Shown piece by piece: positions 50,101 through 58,689 of a stretch of DNA of 64,000 bases. This DNA is from Serripes groenlandicus (taxonomy: Eukaryota; Mollusca; Bivalvia; Cardiida; Cardiidae). Position 1 is the stretch's first letter. Every line of letters begins with the position of its first letter. The translations under genes were made by a program, and so were the position numbers. The notes under the pieces were generated by a model. That model made no database searches and had not been told where the DNA came from. It worked only from the letters and a program-made list of their open reading frames with translations. The stretch lies in assembly GCA_031761405.1 (NCBI GenBank), contig JASEVX010000006.1, positions 34,449,787-34,513,786 of the forward strand, written 5' to 3'.

Positions 50101-51840
50101 ATTTGATGTATGCCTGACCCTATAATGTAATGGTAGAGGCAAATAACTCCAGACTTCCATTATAGATATAGGCCTACCCCTATAATGTAACGGTAGGGAC
50201 AGGTAACTCCGTACTTCCATTATTGATGTACGCCTGACCCTATAATGTAATGGTAGGGACAGATAACTCCAGACTTTCATTATTGATGTATGCCTGACCC
50301 TATAATAAAATAGTAGGGGCAGGTATCTCAAGACTTTCATTATTGATGTATGCCTGACCCTATAATGTAATGGTAGGCGCAGATTACTCTAGACTTCCAT
50401 TATTTGATGTATGCCTGATCCTATAATTTAATGGTAGGGGCAGATAACTCCAGACTTCCATTATTGATATTTGCCTGACCTATAATGTAACGGTAGGGGC
50501 AGATAACTCCAGACTTTCGTTATTTGATTTATGCTTGATCATATAATGTAATGGTAGGGGCAAATGTCTCCAGACCTTCATTATTGATGTATGCCTGACC
50601 CTATAATATAACGGTAGAGACAGATAACTCTGTACTGCCATTATTGATATATGCCTAACCCTATAATGTAACGGTAGGGACAGATAACTCCAGACTTCCA
50701 TTATTGATGTATGCCTGACCCTATAATATAATGGTAGGGGCAGATAACTCCAGACTTCAATTATCGATGTATGCCTGACCATATAATGTATATCGACAAC
50801 GTTGCAAGTCAGAGTAATAGGACCTGGTCAGAGTAAGCTTATCTTATGACACCAAAGACATGATGATTGTGAACATTATTGTAACAGTAAGTCGCTATAG
50901 AAGCTAGCTCAATAGCAATGCAGTATAAGTGTCCCCTTATACATATACCTTGATACCTTAGCTACATTATCAATCCCCATTTCCTATATATATGTAGTGG
51001 TTAGAGATATAAAAATGCATGCAAAACTTTAACCCACATCTGCAGCAGACCACCGAAACTATCTAGGTAAACAGTTCTCTTTAAATGAAAGTAAGATTAT
51101 TTAATTAAATTGAAAACATTGTGTCAAAGGGGTAATTTCTCATCATGACCAATTTCACATTTTGCCACAATGTTTCAACGGAATGCCAACACTAGGGTGA
51201 ATGTAATGGCTCTCCGTGTCCTATCAACCGCTCCCTCATACAACTAATTTGCAGCAAAATACTTTGAAAACATGACCACCTTTGTGGTGTAGTGGTAGAG
51301 GGTGCGGGATGTCGCGGGTTCGATCCCCGGTTTGGTCATACAAAGGCTTTAAAAATGGTAGTAATTGCTGCCCTACTTTGCGCTCAGGGTTGCGGGGTTA
51401 GCATTACGACTGACTGTTTGGTGTCAGGATAAATGGACCAGTCGTACTGGTAACTTACCCAGGAAACGCCATAATATAACTGAAACATTGTTGAAAGCGG
51501 TGTAAAACACCAAACAATCAATCAATTTGAAAACATGTTTGTTAATATATGAAAAATCGCCATGAACGAAAGTTGAATTATCAACACATTGTTGAAAAAG
51601 GGAAAGATTTTCACTATGGGAAATTTCACCGTTTATCACAATGTTTTCAAAACTCGTCTGCTTAAGTAGAAAAACGTCTGTATGTGGGAAAGGGTTAACA
51701 AGTCAAGCTAAAATAGGAAGTAGAATACAAGCCTTACCTATAGGTGGTGTGTAGGATCTGTAGACATTCGGTGAGAGCGTAGAGCCGCCCGTAGAGGATA
51801 CCCATACTATGGTGATGGATAACACGGCATTCAACAACAT
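39435..51840 (-). CDS. ZP-domain transmembrane protein with long repeat-bearing cytoplasmic tail (7 exons)
   Basis: Coding exons on the minus strand: 51840-51738, 48494-48319, 46070-45949, 44377-44223, 43284-43064, 41493-41367, 41127-39435. Every intron is GT-AG and the phases chain without conflict (1,0,2,1,0,1). The product would be about 865 residues: signal peptide (1 to about 17), ZP-N (about 35-133; 4 Cys, including CGIQW), ZP-C (about 134-262; 6 Cys), furin site RRKR at 276-279, a hydrophobic LGTVFRVAYE patch like the ZP external hydrophobic patch, membrane span about 316-338, then a 525-residue tail with ten 25-residue repeats (about 514-770) and a basic end. ZP proteins polymerise or act as surface receptors after furin release; here the long tail suggests a receptor or membrane anchor. 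One nucleotide is missing for continuity at an A8 run (40822-40829). If that is literal, the protein stops at residue 429. ZP assignment is strong; role unknown. Confidence 0.88.
39740..40493 (-). repeat. 75-bp coding repeat (25 residues, about 10 copies)
   Basis: Consensus QSTNKPQVNSPNQLARQASY then AMEPK. Middle units are nearly identical, outer ones are diverged, as in arrays that grow by unequal exchange. Each unit holds one Tyr (SYAME/SYAIE) and is Gln/Asn/Ser rich, so the tail is probably disordered. Confidence 0.92.
41367..41493 (-). CDS. ZP gene exon 6 (last ZP cysteine, furin site, hydrophobic patch)
   Basis: Acceptor cgttttcag, donor tgaag|gtacat. It encodes YFCNDTEAVLIQTDTT, RRKR and LRLGTVFRVAYE. 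RRKR is a consensus furin cleavage site in the place expected between the ZP module and the membrane span. Phase 0 to phase 1. Confidence 0.88.
41605..41965. repeat. ~180-bp tandem duplication in ZP intron 6's neighbour intron
   Basis: Two units carry aatttgcaccacaacatgta, acaatgtcttactg/acaatgtcatgcag, ggcccttatcaaat/ggctcttatcaaat, ggattaagtttgcaacgttg and gtatggagttat/gtctggagttac. It lies in the intron between exons 6 and 5. Confidence 0.85.
43064..43284 (-). CDS. ZP gene exon 5 (core of ZP-C)
   Basis: Acceptor tctgtaccag, donor ccatca|gtaaga. It encodes SCSVILLPIIEDRCAVDEEL, NNFSMFRPTSTAAGPIDVFF and SCTLEVCRNPCPS, which carry five of the ZP-C cysteines in family spacing. Phase 1 to phase 0. 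The plus-strand open frame over the same bases is an antisense shadow. Confidence 0.9.
43610..43770. mobile_element. ctgcagcagacgac-family MITE half in ZP intron
   Basis: ggaaacattatgccacagtg, ttttcaacttgatcaaataa, then cttttccatattttgtccag and gtcgtctgctgcagatcggt. Further fragments lie at about 43990-44030 and 45575-45690. Confidence 0.7.
44223..44377 (-). CDS. ZP gene exon 4 (linker and start of ZP-C)
   Basis: Acceptor cgtacttcag, donor cgaag|gtaaag. It encodes RAEASMTFYDPDG and GGFVKLGTPMDIYINLTNN, matching the ZP-C start (Leu-Gly-x-Pro-Met-x-Ile). Phase 2 to phase 1. No cysteine. Confidence 0.85.
44425..44565 (-). mobile_element. tRNA-like SINE head, diverged, minus strand
   Basis: aacgcagaacccgcttgtca, then a worn box B complement (tagatttaaaccccggtcc) and gccgacgcttttccactgcg. 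It matches the copy at 27.88 kb. Confidence 0.55.
44607..45017. repeat. 34-bp minisatellite in ZP intron 3
   Basis: About eleven units of ttttttactttttaactaca-tatataggtgtgca, nearly identical throughout, so recently amplified. It lies between exons 4 and 3 of the ZP gene. Confidence 0.93.
45698..45905. mobile_element. ctgcagcagacgac-family MITE, 45 bp from ZP exon 3
   Basis: It begins taaccctttcccgcaaataa and ends agtcgtctgcagatactcc with gcatgtgcaagtagg. The hairpin centre has decayed. Confidence 0.75.
45949..46070 (-). CDS. ZP gene exon 3 (ZP-N, second half)
   Basis: Acceptor tttattttcag, donor actaa|gtatga. It encodes FVKFTFVSQRHTVIQTSYD followed by LTFLCLAD, the region with the conserved Asp-Tyr-x-Leu-x-Cys trend of ZP-N. 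Phase 0 to phase 2. Confidence 0.82.
46380..47780. repeat. Dispersed ~165-bp repeat block in ZP intron 2
   Basis: It starts aacaagagctgtccgtaag-tcagcgcgctcgactattcc and then repeats gtagttgcacgcaaaactt, aaccagaatttctaagtaa, cataggtgtgatggttggga and ttcaatgcaatgcatta. The same block appears at 55.50-56.48 kb. It is interrupted at 46.98-47.52 kb by palindromic units. A SINE-like tract (47860-48000) follows. Confidence 0.8.
46994..47520. repeat. Palindromic units with cacgaatcttatctagttaac
   Basis: The first unit (46994-47075) has arms tggcaacacgaatcttatc and its complement ending cattcgtgttgcca around gttacttattaagtag. Related units or half units lie near 47106-47160, 47213-47310 and 47395-47515. 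They interrupt the surrounding repeat, so they look like a small MITE that has multiplied locally. Confidence 0.75.
48133..48299. mobile_element. ctgcagcagacgac-family MITE, short form, abutting ZP exon 2
   Basis: Inverted ends taatccttttccacataca and gtgggaaagggtta, with a central hairpin aaggagaaattgctcc-ctag-ggagcaatttct. This is one of the best short copies. Confidence 0.9.
48319..48494 (-). CDS. ZP gene exon 2 (ZP-N, first half)
   Basis: Acceptor cgaattccag, donor atgg|gtatgg. It encodes NLTSCVDEVAVFTIQNM, then YTYQCSFDDCGIQW; the closing Cys-Gly is a ZP-N landmark. It begins in phase 1 and ends in phase 0. A MITE starts less than 20 bp beyond the donor, at about 48299. Confidence 0.85.
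48540..49480. other. Intronic AT-rich stretch
   Basis: Part of ZP intron 1. It has runs of cacaatacaatacaattca and agatagatagat type simple sequence and no recognised element. Confidence 0.45.
49490..49575. mobile_element. MITE right-end fragment
   Basis: tataattatag-type cctacaattatagagatttt, then gtcgtctgctgcagatttgc and gtatgtgggaaagggttaa, the right end of the common family. Confidence 0.8.
49834..50800. repeat. 60-bp minisatellite in ZP intron 1 (about 16 copies)
   Basis: The unit is cattattgatgtatgcctga-ccctataatgtaatggtagg-ggcagataactccagacttc, 60 bp. Some units are shortened; around 50030-50055 a taatataatata insertion breaks the array. The minus-strand open frames here are translations of the repeat. 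Confidence 0.93.
50888..50945. repeat. Left arm of a 56-bp inverted repeat pair
   Basis: gtcgctatagaagctagctc through cagtataagtgtccccttat is the complement, with a few mismatches, of 54346-54403 (gtataaggggatacttatac through agctagcttttatagcgac). The two arms are 3.4 kb apart and enclose exon 1 of the ZP gene. Confidence 0.75.
51040..51190. mobile_element. ctgcagcagacgac-family MITE
   Basis: catctgcagcagaccaccga at the left, then tttaaatgaaagtaagatta, tgaaaacattgtgtcaaagg, a worn hairpin and ttttgccacaatgtttcaac. Confidence 0.75.
51275..51525 (+). mobile_element. tRNA-derived SINE inserted into a MITE
   Basis: The head has ttgtggtgtagtggtagagg (box A) and gcgggttcgatccccgg (box B). The body has gcgctcagggttgcggggtt and actgactgtttggtgtcagg, and the tail gaaagcggtgtaaaacacca then caatcaatcaa. 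An exact 12-bp duplication tttgaaaacatg flanks it (51263-51274 and 51526-51537), inside a MITE that runs from about 51225 to 51690. Confidence 0.93.
51738..51840 (-). CDS. ZP gene exon 1 (start codon and signal peptide)
   Basis: ATG at 51840-51838 begins MLLNAVLSITIVWVSSTGGS, a typical signal peptide. The exon ends CCTATAG|gtaagg, an ideal donor, after 34 codons and 1 nt (phase 1). The next exon starts with two bases that complete a Val codon. Upstream in-frame sequence is not open. Confidence 0.85.
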
Positions 51841-52067
51841 ACTTCATTCACTTAGTGGATTATCAACATAAAAATGTTTTACTCGTTTTCACCGATACAT
51901 GAAATGAAATCTGCAGCAGTCGACTTTGAAAACACGGAGTCATCATTTGAAAAAATCACTTAATAAAATATTAGTATTGATTAAAGACGGAAATATTGTG
52001 GCGGTTGGAGTAACTGCTGATGATGATAATGTTATAAAAAATACGATGTTTAGACTGCTATATGAGT

Positions 52068-52310
52068 CGTTCCACAAAAACCAACACCATGGACTCTGCG
52101 TAGAGTATCGACCCGTATCAGCGCAGGCTTATCCGGGAAGACACATTTCGCCTCCTGTGTATTTTCTGTTTCAGGAATCATAACTCTATACCTCTATACC
52201 TCTATCCCCCTTAGACGGAATGTGTTGGCCCGGACATGCGGATTGTGCAGGCTGATCTTGGTCGATATATTACGCAGAGTCCATGATGTTGGTTTTCTCG
52301 TAGAACAGCA
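52068..52310. mobile_element. MITE of a second family, copy 1
   Basis: The left end ccacaaaaaccaacaccatg-gactctgcgtagagtatcga is the inverse of the right end tcgatatattacgcagagtc-catgatgttggttttctcg. The middle has caggcttatccgggaagaca and ggcccggacatgcggattgt. A second copy is at 61.76-62.0 kb. Terminal inverted repeats are about 45 bp. Confidence 0.88.
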
Positions 52311-52734
52311 TATATATATATATATCGCATGCTTGCACGAATGTTCAAATGAGATCTATGATCAAGTCATACTCCCAGAACAAATTATTTCGTTAAATTC
52401 ATCCAAAATACGGCTGTTCCACGTTATGCTTTAAGAATGTCATCATCACAAAAATAAAAAAATAAACCATTATAAATCCATCTTATAGGTTAACCAATTT
52501 TTTTTTAACTTTTCCTGCATTGATTAATTAGTTTTTCTTTAAAGGATAATACTCACACTGTAACATTAACAGTGACTCTGTTTAAATCAAAATGCCAAAA
52601 GAACTTGAAAAATAACAATGCCTAAAACTAGATGATAACTATCGTCCAAGACCATCATTGCAGTAAAGCTGAAGAGATGATGAGGCCATTTGCCAATACA
52701 TGCTTATTTTAGACTCTTCCATACTGAAAACAAA

Positions 52735-53250
52735 GCTTTATACACTGAATGAAATTATTTATGGCGCATTTTGTTATAGACAATAGAAAACAAAACCTGT
52801 TGGAGAAATTGATCATAATGAGCAATTTCTCTTTTTCCCACAATATTTCAAATATTTGTCTGCTACTGAAGAACATTGTATCATACCGGTTGTATGAGTC
52901 ATGCATCTGCAGCAGACCCGTTTTGAAAACATTGTGGCAAAAGGAAAAATTGTACAAAATGAGCAATTTTAACTTTTGTCGCAATGTTTACAACTTTATC
53001 CCCAATAATTACATAGTTTCTTTAATCGTTTCCCGCATACAGACGCTTTCTGACGCCTCTGTAGCAGACGACATTTGAAAACATTGTAACAAAGATGAAA
53101 TTGCTCATGATGAGCAATTTAACCGTTTGCTACAATGTTTTCAAATCTATTTAATAATTAAACTGTCATTAATGGCGATTTTTCACATTTTGATAAGATG
53201 TTCTCAAAGTCGTTTGCTGTAGATGTGTTGTATGAGTGAAAGGGTTGATA
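52735..53250. mobile_element. Cluster of three ctgcagcagacgac-family MITEs
   Basis: Hairpins with ttgctcatgatgagcaattt or tacaaaatgagcaattt lie near 52805-52835, 52945-52975 and 53098-53122, with catctgcagcagacccgttt at 52905, cctctgtagcagacgacatt at 53055 and gtcgtttgctgtagatgtgt at 53210. They follow each other closely in the same region, about 0.7 kb upstream of the ZP start codon. Confidence 0.8.
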
Positions 53251-53719
53251 TACGTTGTTGATAGTTTTGTCTATAAGTCGTCTGTTGGAAATGTATTGTA
53301 TTATAGAAAGGGTTAAAGGAAAGGGTAAATTAGTGACCTGTCGAAGCCTGTTACAGGTGTTAATTACGTTAACTACATTAATCAATAATAAATTATTAAT
53401 ATACCTGTTAGATACGTCATCCGTGCAACACGACAATAACACGTTCAAGTTCAAGTTCTTTATTTGCATACCATTTTTACATGTTGTTGCAACAGTTTCA
53501 ATAGATGACATCTGATACATGTATATACTATTCGAGTGAAGTGTAATTTATATTAATAAGTACAGGTAGACTAAACTTAGATTGGTTTATTTTGTGAATT
53601 TAAAATAGCACCTTATTCGGATTTCTATCCGTCTATGGTATAACAGAACACAGATCAGAACAGAACATACATTTTAATTGACACAAAGTATACACGATCA
53701 TAGTCACATTAAACATACA

Positions 53720-53890
53720 TATAAAGATACACATAAAACATACATATAAACATACATACAAACATATATACATATAAACATACATATAAACATACATACA
53801 TATAAACATACATACATATAAACATACATACATATAAACATACATATAAACATACATATAGACAGAAATACAACTGAAATGGCATGTTTA
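53720..53890. repeat. acatacatataa simple-sequence array
   Basis: Repeated acatacatataaac / acatacatacatataaac units. Three overlapping minus-strand open frames of Met-Tyr-Val-Cys type are only translations of it. Confidence 0.9.
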
Positions 53891-54345
53891 ATACATATAT
53901 ATGCATAACATTTTAACATATATCATACATTAAGGTCCAAACGTGAGAATACTTCCGAAAACCTTTACTTTTTCCTGTAACATATGGCACTCAGTACTGG
54001 TCATATAAAATTATTTCTTTTATTTGTTTTACCATTAGCTTTAAACATCTACACACATCCGTTTAATTATCTTTCTTTACCAAACTATACAATAGGGTCA
54101 ATGTTGAACTATAGATACGCTTGTACATGGTATACCTTTGTTTCTGTACGTCTTTGACAATGTTTGGATGTGATAATATGTGGCAGCATGCGTATGTTTA
54201 TGTAAATAAATTGATATGGGACTTCGGTACATATTCATCTGCATGGTATTCCCTTTTACAGCTTCTAATAAGACAAGGTAGTTTGTCCTTCAAAACTATA
54301 TTGAGACCATTCTTTCCTTGATATACACATATATATGTAGCCAAT

Positions 54346-54403
54346 ATATATGTATAAGGGGATACTTATACTACCTTGCTATAGAGCTAGCTTTTATAGC
54401 GAC
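54346..54403. repeat. Right arm of a 56-bp inverted repeat pair
   Basis: Complement of 50888-50945. It ends where gypsy-derived sequence and a worn tRNA-like tract (gacgtggtagagcgttcgcc) begin, so it may be the edge of that insertion. Confidence 0.7.
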
Positions 54404-54479
54404 GTGGTAGAGCGTTCGCCTTCGGATCTAAAGGTCCTAGCTTCCAGCCCTGATCAGGTCGGATCTTTTAGGACTCTTA

Positions 54480-55018
54480 CAATGGCGCCAAACGTGGGGC
54501 GGTACGACCTGAAGTTAAAGGAAAATAGGATCGAAGTTGGTGACACTGTACTTGTAAGAAAAGCGCATCGCACAGGTAAATATGAGTTGGCAGATGTTTG
54601 GGAGGCAAAGCCGTATGCCATAACTGACATACCCGACGCTGCTGTTCCGGTGTACCGTTTACCGTTGCCTAACAGCAAAGGACCCACCAGAACTATGCAT
54701 CGCAATATGCTTCCTCCATTCAACTGCATACCGTCTAATGATGAAGCTGGGATGACGTCAGGAAAAGCGAAGCTGAGCCGAAAGGTACCAGCATGGACTC
54801 GGGCTCGAGACCTAACGACTGAGCATCACTCTCCTGCTGGCGACATGGCCCCTGGAAATCAGCCTCATGCGGACAATGATCAGCCATATTTTACCCCATG
54901 TCCCTGAAAGACAAATCTATTTATCTGTGGCCGAACTGGTCCGTCGATCCACAAGAGCTAGTAAGTCCCCTGACAGGTTTGGAGAATGGGCTCGTTCGCA
55001 AACCCTTTATTTTATTTA
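54480..55018 (+). pseudogene. Ty3/gypsy pol C-terminus (integrase end), frameshifted
   Basis: The frame has GDTVLVRKAHRTGKYELAD, VWEAKPYAITDIPDA and TRTMHRNMLPPF, the order seen at the C-terminal end of gypsy integrases. It stops at 54905-54907, but homology continues one frame over as VRRSTRASKSPDRFGEWA to TAG near 55018, the usual end of the polyprotein. No protease, polymerase or integrase core is present, and no LTR was found. Dead fragment. Confidence 0.82.
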
Positions 55019-55029
55019 GAGTGGATGCT

Positions 55030-55155
55030 GGATGCAACTTGTAATAGATGGGTCGCAGCTCTTTCCAATTACAATTTTAGCATTTCCTATAGGCCTGGTG
55101 CACAAAATACTGACGCCGACGCCCTTTCCCGGATGCCAAGTCTCTTTGGAATAAC
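55030..55155 (+). pseudogene. Ty3/gypsy RNase H end, out of natural order
   Basis: The plus strand reads LDATCNRWVAALSNYNFSIS, then YRPGAQNTDADALSRMPSL, the end of gypsy RNase H. In an intact element this lies upstream of integrase; here it lies downstream of the integrase end, so the locus holds two fragments or a rearranged element. Confidence 0.85.
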
Positions 55156-55499
55156 ATAAGTTCAGATAATTATGCATCAACAGTGTACAATATTGTTCTT
55201 GTACATTTGTAAATGACCATAAACATTGTAAAGTTTGAGTCAATAACAAAATATTCTGATAATGTTGGTGACAAAATCATTTTATTTATTTATTTATAAT
55301 CAATAACTGTAAACATTGTTTTGTTATTTGAAGATCATTGATTGGTCATTTTTTTTTTAATGGCTTTGTGGACAAAGCATGCCTCTCTAAATTCTTTTCC
55401 AGAACGGACGACTTTTGGAAACAGCATGTCAGACAAGAATTACGCGTAATTATATGTTTCGCCGTACCCCGCTTTGACTATCAATACAAGTGTAGAATA

Positions 55500-56480
55500 C
55501 AATAAGACAAGAGCTACCCGCTCGACTATTCCACCGCTTATTAGTTACTGAGATATAGTCTCTATTGTAGTTGCATGCAAAACATTAACCAGCATTTTTT
55601 ACAGGGTGATTATTTACATTATATGCAGGATCGAGTTATCTAACTTCATTAATTATACCATAGTTGTGATGGTTGGGATGGGTTGTTTAGTTTGTAAACT
55701 GTAATATATAAAGTAGTTACTTAGAAATGTAATCTTAATGTTGTTTCACGCAAAACTTCATGCAGAATTTCTGAGTAAAAAAAGGGTAATAATTTACATT
55801 ATATGCTCGATAGAGTTTTCTGACTTAATTGTTTACATAGGTGTGATGGTTGGAAATGGTTGTATACAGTTTCAATGCAATGCATCAAGTAGTTACTTAG
55901 ATATGGAATATTAATGTAGTTATACGCAAAACTTCGACCATAATTTTTAGGTAAAAAAAGGTCATTCATTTACATTATATGCTGAGTAGAGTTATCTTGC
56001 TTAATTGTTTAGATAGGTGTGAAGGTTGGAAAAGGTTGTATAAAGTTGCAATGCAATATATCAAGTAGTTACTAAGATATGGTATATTAATGTAGTTGCA
56101 CGCAAAACTTCAACCAGAATTTCTAAGTAAAATAAGGGCAATAATTTACATTATATGCTGGATAGAGTTATCTTACTTAATGTTTGACATAGGTGTGATG
56201 GTTGAGAATGGTTGCATGAAGTTTCAATGCAATGCATAAAGCAGTTACTAAGATATGTAATCTTAATGAAGTTGTACGCACAACTTCAACCAGAATTTCT
56301 AAGTAAAAAGGGGCAATAATTTACATTATATGCTGGATAGAGTTGTCTCACTTATTTGTTTAGATAGGTGTGATGGAAAGGATTGTACAAAGTTTCAATG
56401 CAATGCATTAAGAAGTTACTAATATATGGAATCTTAATGTAGTTGCACGCAAAAAAACTTCAACCAGAACGTAGATGATA
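55500..56480. repeat. Dispersed ~165-bp repeat block
   Basis: It starts acaagagctacccgctcgac-tattccaccgctta and repeats gtagttgcacgcaaaacttc, gggcaataatttacattata, tgctggatagagttatctta and ttcaatgcaatgcattaa about six times. Same family as 46.38-47.78 kb. Confidence 0.88.
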
Positions 56481-57070
56481 TGTCCAATTCTCAAAATCCA
56501 CTAAAGTCATCTTAGATTCATGTTTTTATACTACAAAAAGAGGATCACACTCAGCATCTTTAGCATTAAATGTGAATAAAGGCATTAAATGTAACTATGA
56601 TCCGAGTTTGAAAGCGCTAGCACTTGTAGTTATTGAGAACAAATTAAACAAACCAACACTTTAAGGTAGCTTAACACAAATGTTAATCAAAGCACTGAAA
56701 GTGCTGCCGGCCTTGGGGCTGCAGGAAGGTTGGAGAAGTAGGGAAAACGTGAAAGGAAATAACAATTGCAGCTTATGTTTTTGAATCTATTGTTAAGAAG
56801 TTGAAAGATCATATCAACAAAAGAAAATATTAGAAACTGCCAATTGAAAACAGCAGGACCGTGTTGGCATTTTATCGTTTACCTGGGTGCAAGAGCTCAC
56901 AAGTATACACATTTAAGAAAAGAAGAATCAAGGGAAAATTTGACAGCAGGTTTAGGCAGAATATTTTGAAGTTATTATATTGAGTAATACGTCAAAGTCA
57001 AATCAACTTCCATCAAGTAGAAATAATTCTCTAAACCATGTTATGTAGTAGACTGGGAGAAAGTGAGATC
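56480..57070. other. Gene-free stretch
   Basis: Worn dispersed repeat; the phrase gatgatatgtccaattctca at about 56470 resembles gatgttatgcccaattctaa at 59690, each followed by ctcagcatctttagca / cttagcacctttagca. No gene. Confidence 0.45.
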
Positions 57071-57079
57071 AATGCAAAA

Positions 57080-57990
57080 CTCATCAAGACAATTATTCTG
57101 ACAAAGATTCAAAGTGCAACCTCCAGAGTGTTATCAAGATTTTCCTTTATTTGGCCTAGTGACCTATATTTCTTTTTACCTGATATGACTCATATTCGAA
57201 ATTGGACTAGAAATTATCAATACAAACATTCTGACAAAGTTGCAAGCTGCTGAAGCAAAGAATGCGGCCTCCAGAGTATTAACAAGATTGTACTTAAATT
57301 TGGCCTAGCGACCTAGTTTTAAAGCCGGCATGACCCATATTCGAACTTGGCCTGGAAATCCTTAAGATAAATCAAATTTTAAAAAAATGTGGCTTCTACA
57401 GTGTTGACAAGATTTTCCTTCAATATGGCCTAGTGACCTAGTTTTTGAACAGACATGACCAATTTTCAGACTTGGCCTACGTATCATCAAGACAAACATT
57501 CTGTAACAGTTTCACCATGCTCAAGTTAAAAGTGCAGCATCCAGATAACCCTACAATTTGGCGTAGTGACCTAGTTTACTACCCAATATGACTACTAGTC
57601 TAACCTGCCCTAAATTCTCCTCCAATTTAGCCTATTGACCTAGTTTTTGACTCGGCATGACACATATTCGAACTTAGCCTAGAAATCATTAAGATCAACA
57701 TTACGACTTAATTTTAAACTGCTGAAGCAGAAAATGCTGCTTGTAAGGTGTTAATGATATTTTCTTTCAATTTGGTCTAGTGACCTAGTTTTGAACAGAC
57801 CTGACCACTATTCAAAATTAGCCTACATATCATCAAGACAAACATTCTGATACAGTTTTAACATGCTCAAGTTAAAATGTAGCCTCCATAGTATTAGCAA
57901 GATTTTCCTTCAATTTGGCCAAATGAACTAGTTTCTGACCCAATATGACCTATATTCGAACTTGACTTAGATAGCATTAAGACAAACATT
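57080..57990. repeat. 'gacctagtt' dispersed repeat, about six copies
   Basis: Units of about 130-150 bp with ttggcctagtgacctagttt, tgacccatattcgaacttgg, cctagaaatcattaagat, aacattctgac and tctacagtgttgacaagatt. A familiar bivalve repeat; also seen degenerate at 1.07-1.48 kb. Confidence 0.88.
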
Positions 57991-58319
57991 CTTACGAGAA
58001 TGCCGTTGATACCTCCACAGCGCTTGCGGGCACCTGCACAGTGCGATAGGGTCGCCCGGTTGAGGGAGAGGTTGGCGTTTGCACTCTACCGCTACAACTT
58101 AGTTATTGGTGCATTGGTGGCTGAAGAGAAGAGGCATGGTCTCATTCACTTCACTGCCACTCTCCCTCTCTTGTGGGTTCTGTACTCTCATTCTCCTTTT
58201 CTAGGGCATTTTGTAATACTGTTATTCTTACACTTTTGTGATAAACTGTGTGTTAAATTGTTACCTTCTGTGAAGAGCGCGACTGGATGATCTGATGAAT
58301 GATGCGATGAGCCGGCTTT

Positions 58320-58650
58320 CATAACCTGCGAGCCACAGTGTGTGGTCGGCCAGACGCCGGCACGTTCCCGGTCAATGTCTGCCCGATTTCCGGCCGGGTT
58401 CTGAGCGTCGTCCGGATTGTCTGGGTAGTTAAAATTTGGCCCGGCTCTCGCCCGATATGTATAATGCCCGGCCGGACACCGGGCAGGTATCAGCCGATTA
58501 TTGTGAGATGAGGTTTTAAGTCCGAGTTAAAAGTAACTCGATACCCGCGAGGAGTCCCGAAGGATTCCGGCCGAAAATGCCTAGAAATCCTCCGCAAACT
58601 ACTCGCAAACCTATCGCGAGGTAATTATGACTGGGGCTTACGGGATACTA
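58320..58650. other. GC-rich tract
   Basis: Rich in ccggcc and gcccgg words (gcccgatttccggccgggtt, cccggccggacaccgggcag), sharply different from its AT-rich surroundings. It includes ttaaaatttggcccggctc, similar to a tract at 35.4 kb. An open frame just upstream (58000-58290) with a basic RLRERLAFALYRYNLVIGA start could be the edge of a foreign element, but no family was recognised. Confidence 0.5.
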
Positions 58651-58689
58651 GGTAGGCTACGTTTTTAATTCATAAATATATTTTAATAA

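Noticed and set aside
50083..50782. Minus-strand frames with repeated HTSIMEVWSYLSLPLHYR-type text
   Set aside because: Translation of the 60-bp intronic minisatellite; the period is divisible by three, so frames stay open by chance.
53633..53919. Three Met-Tyr-Val-Cys-rich frames on minus
   Set aside because: Translation of the acatacatataa simple repeat.
58000..58290. 96-codon frame with basic N-terminus
   Set aside because: No recognised family; ends next to a GC-rich tract. It may be a transposon edge, but I cannot support a gene call.
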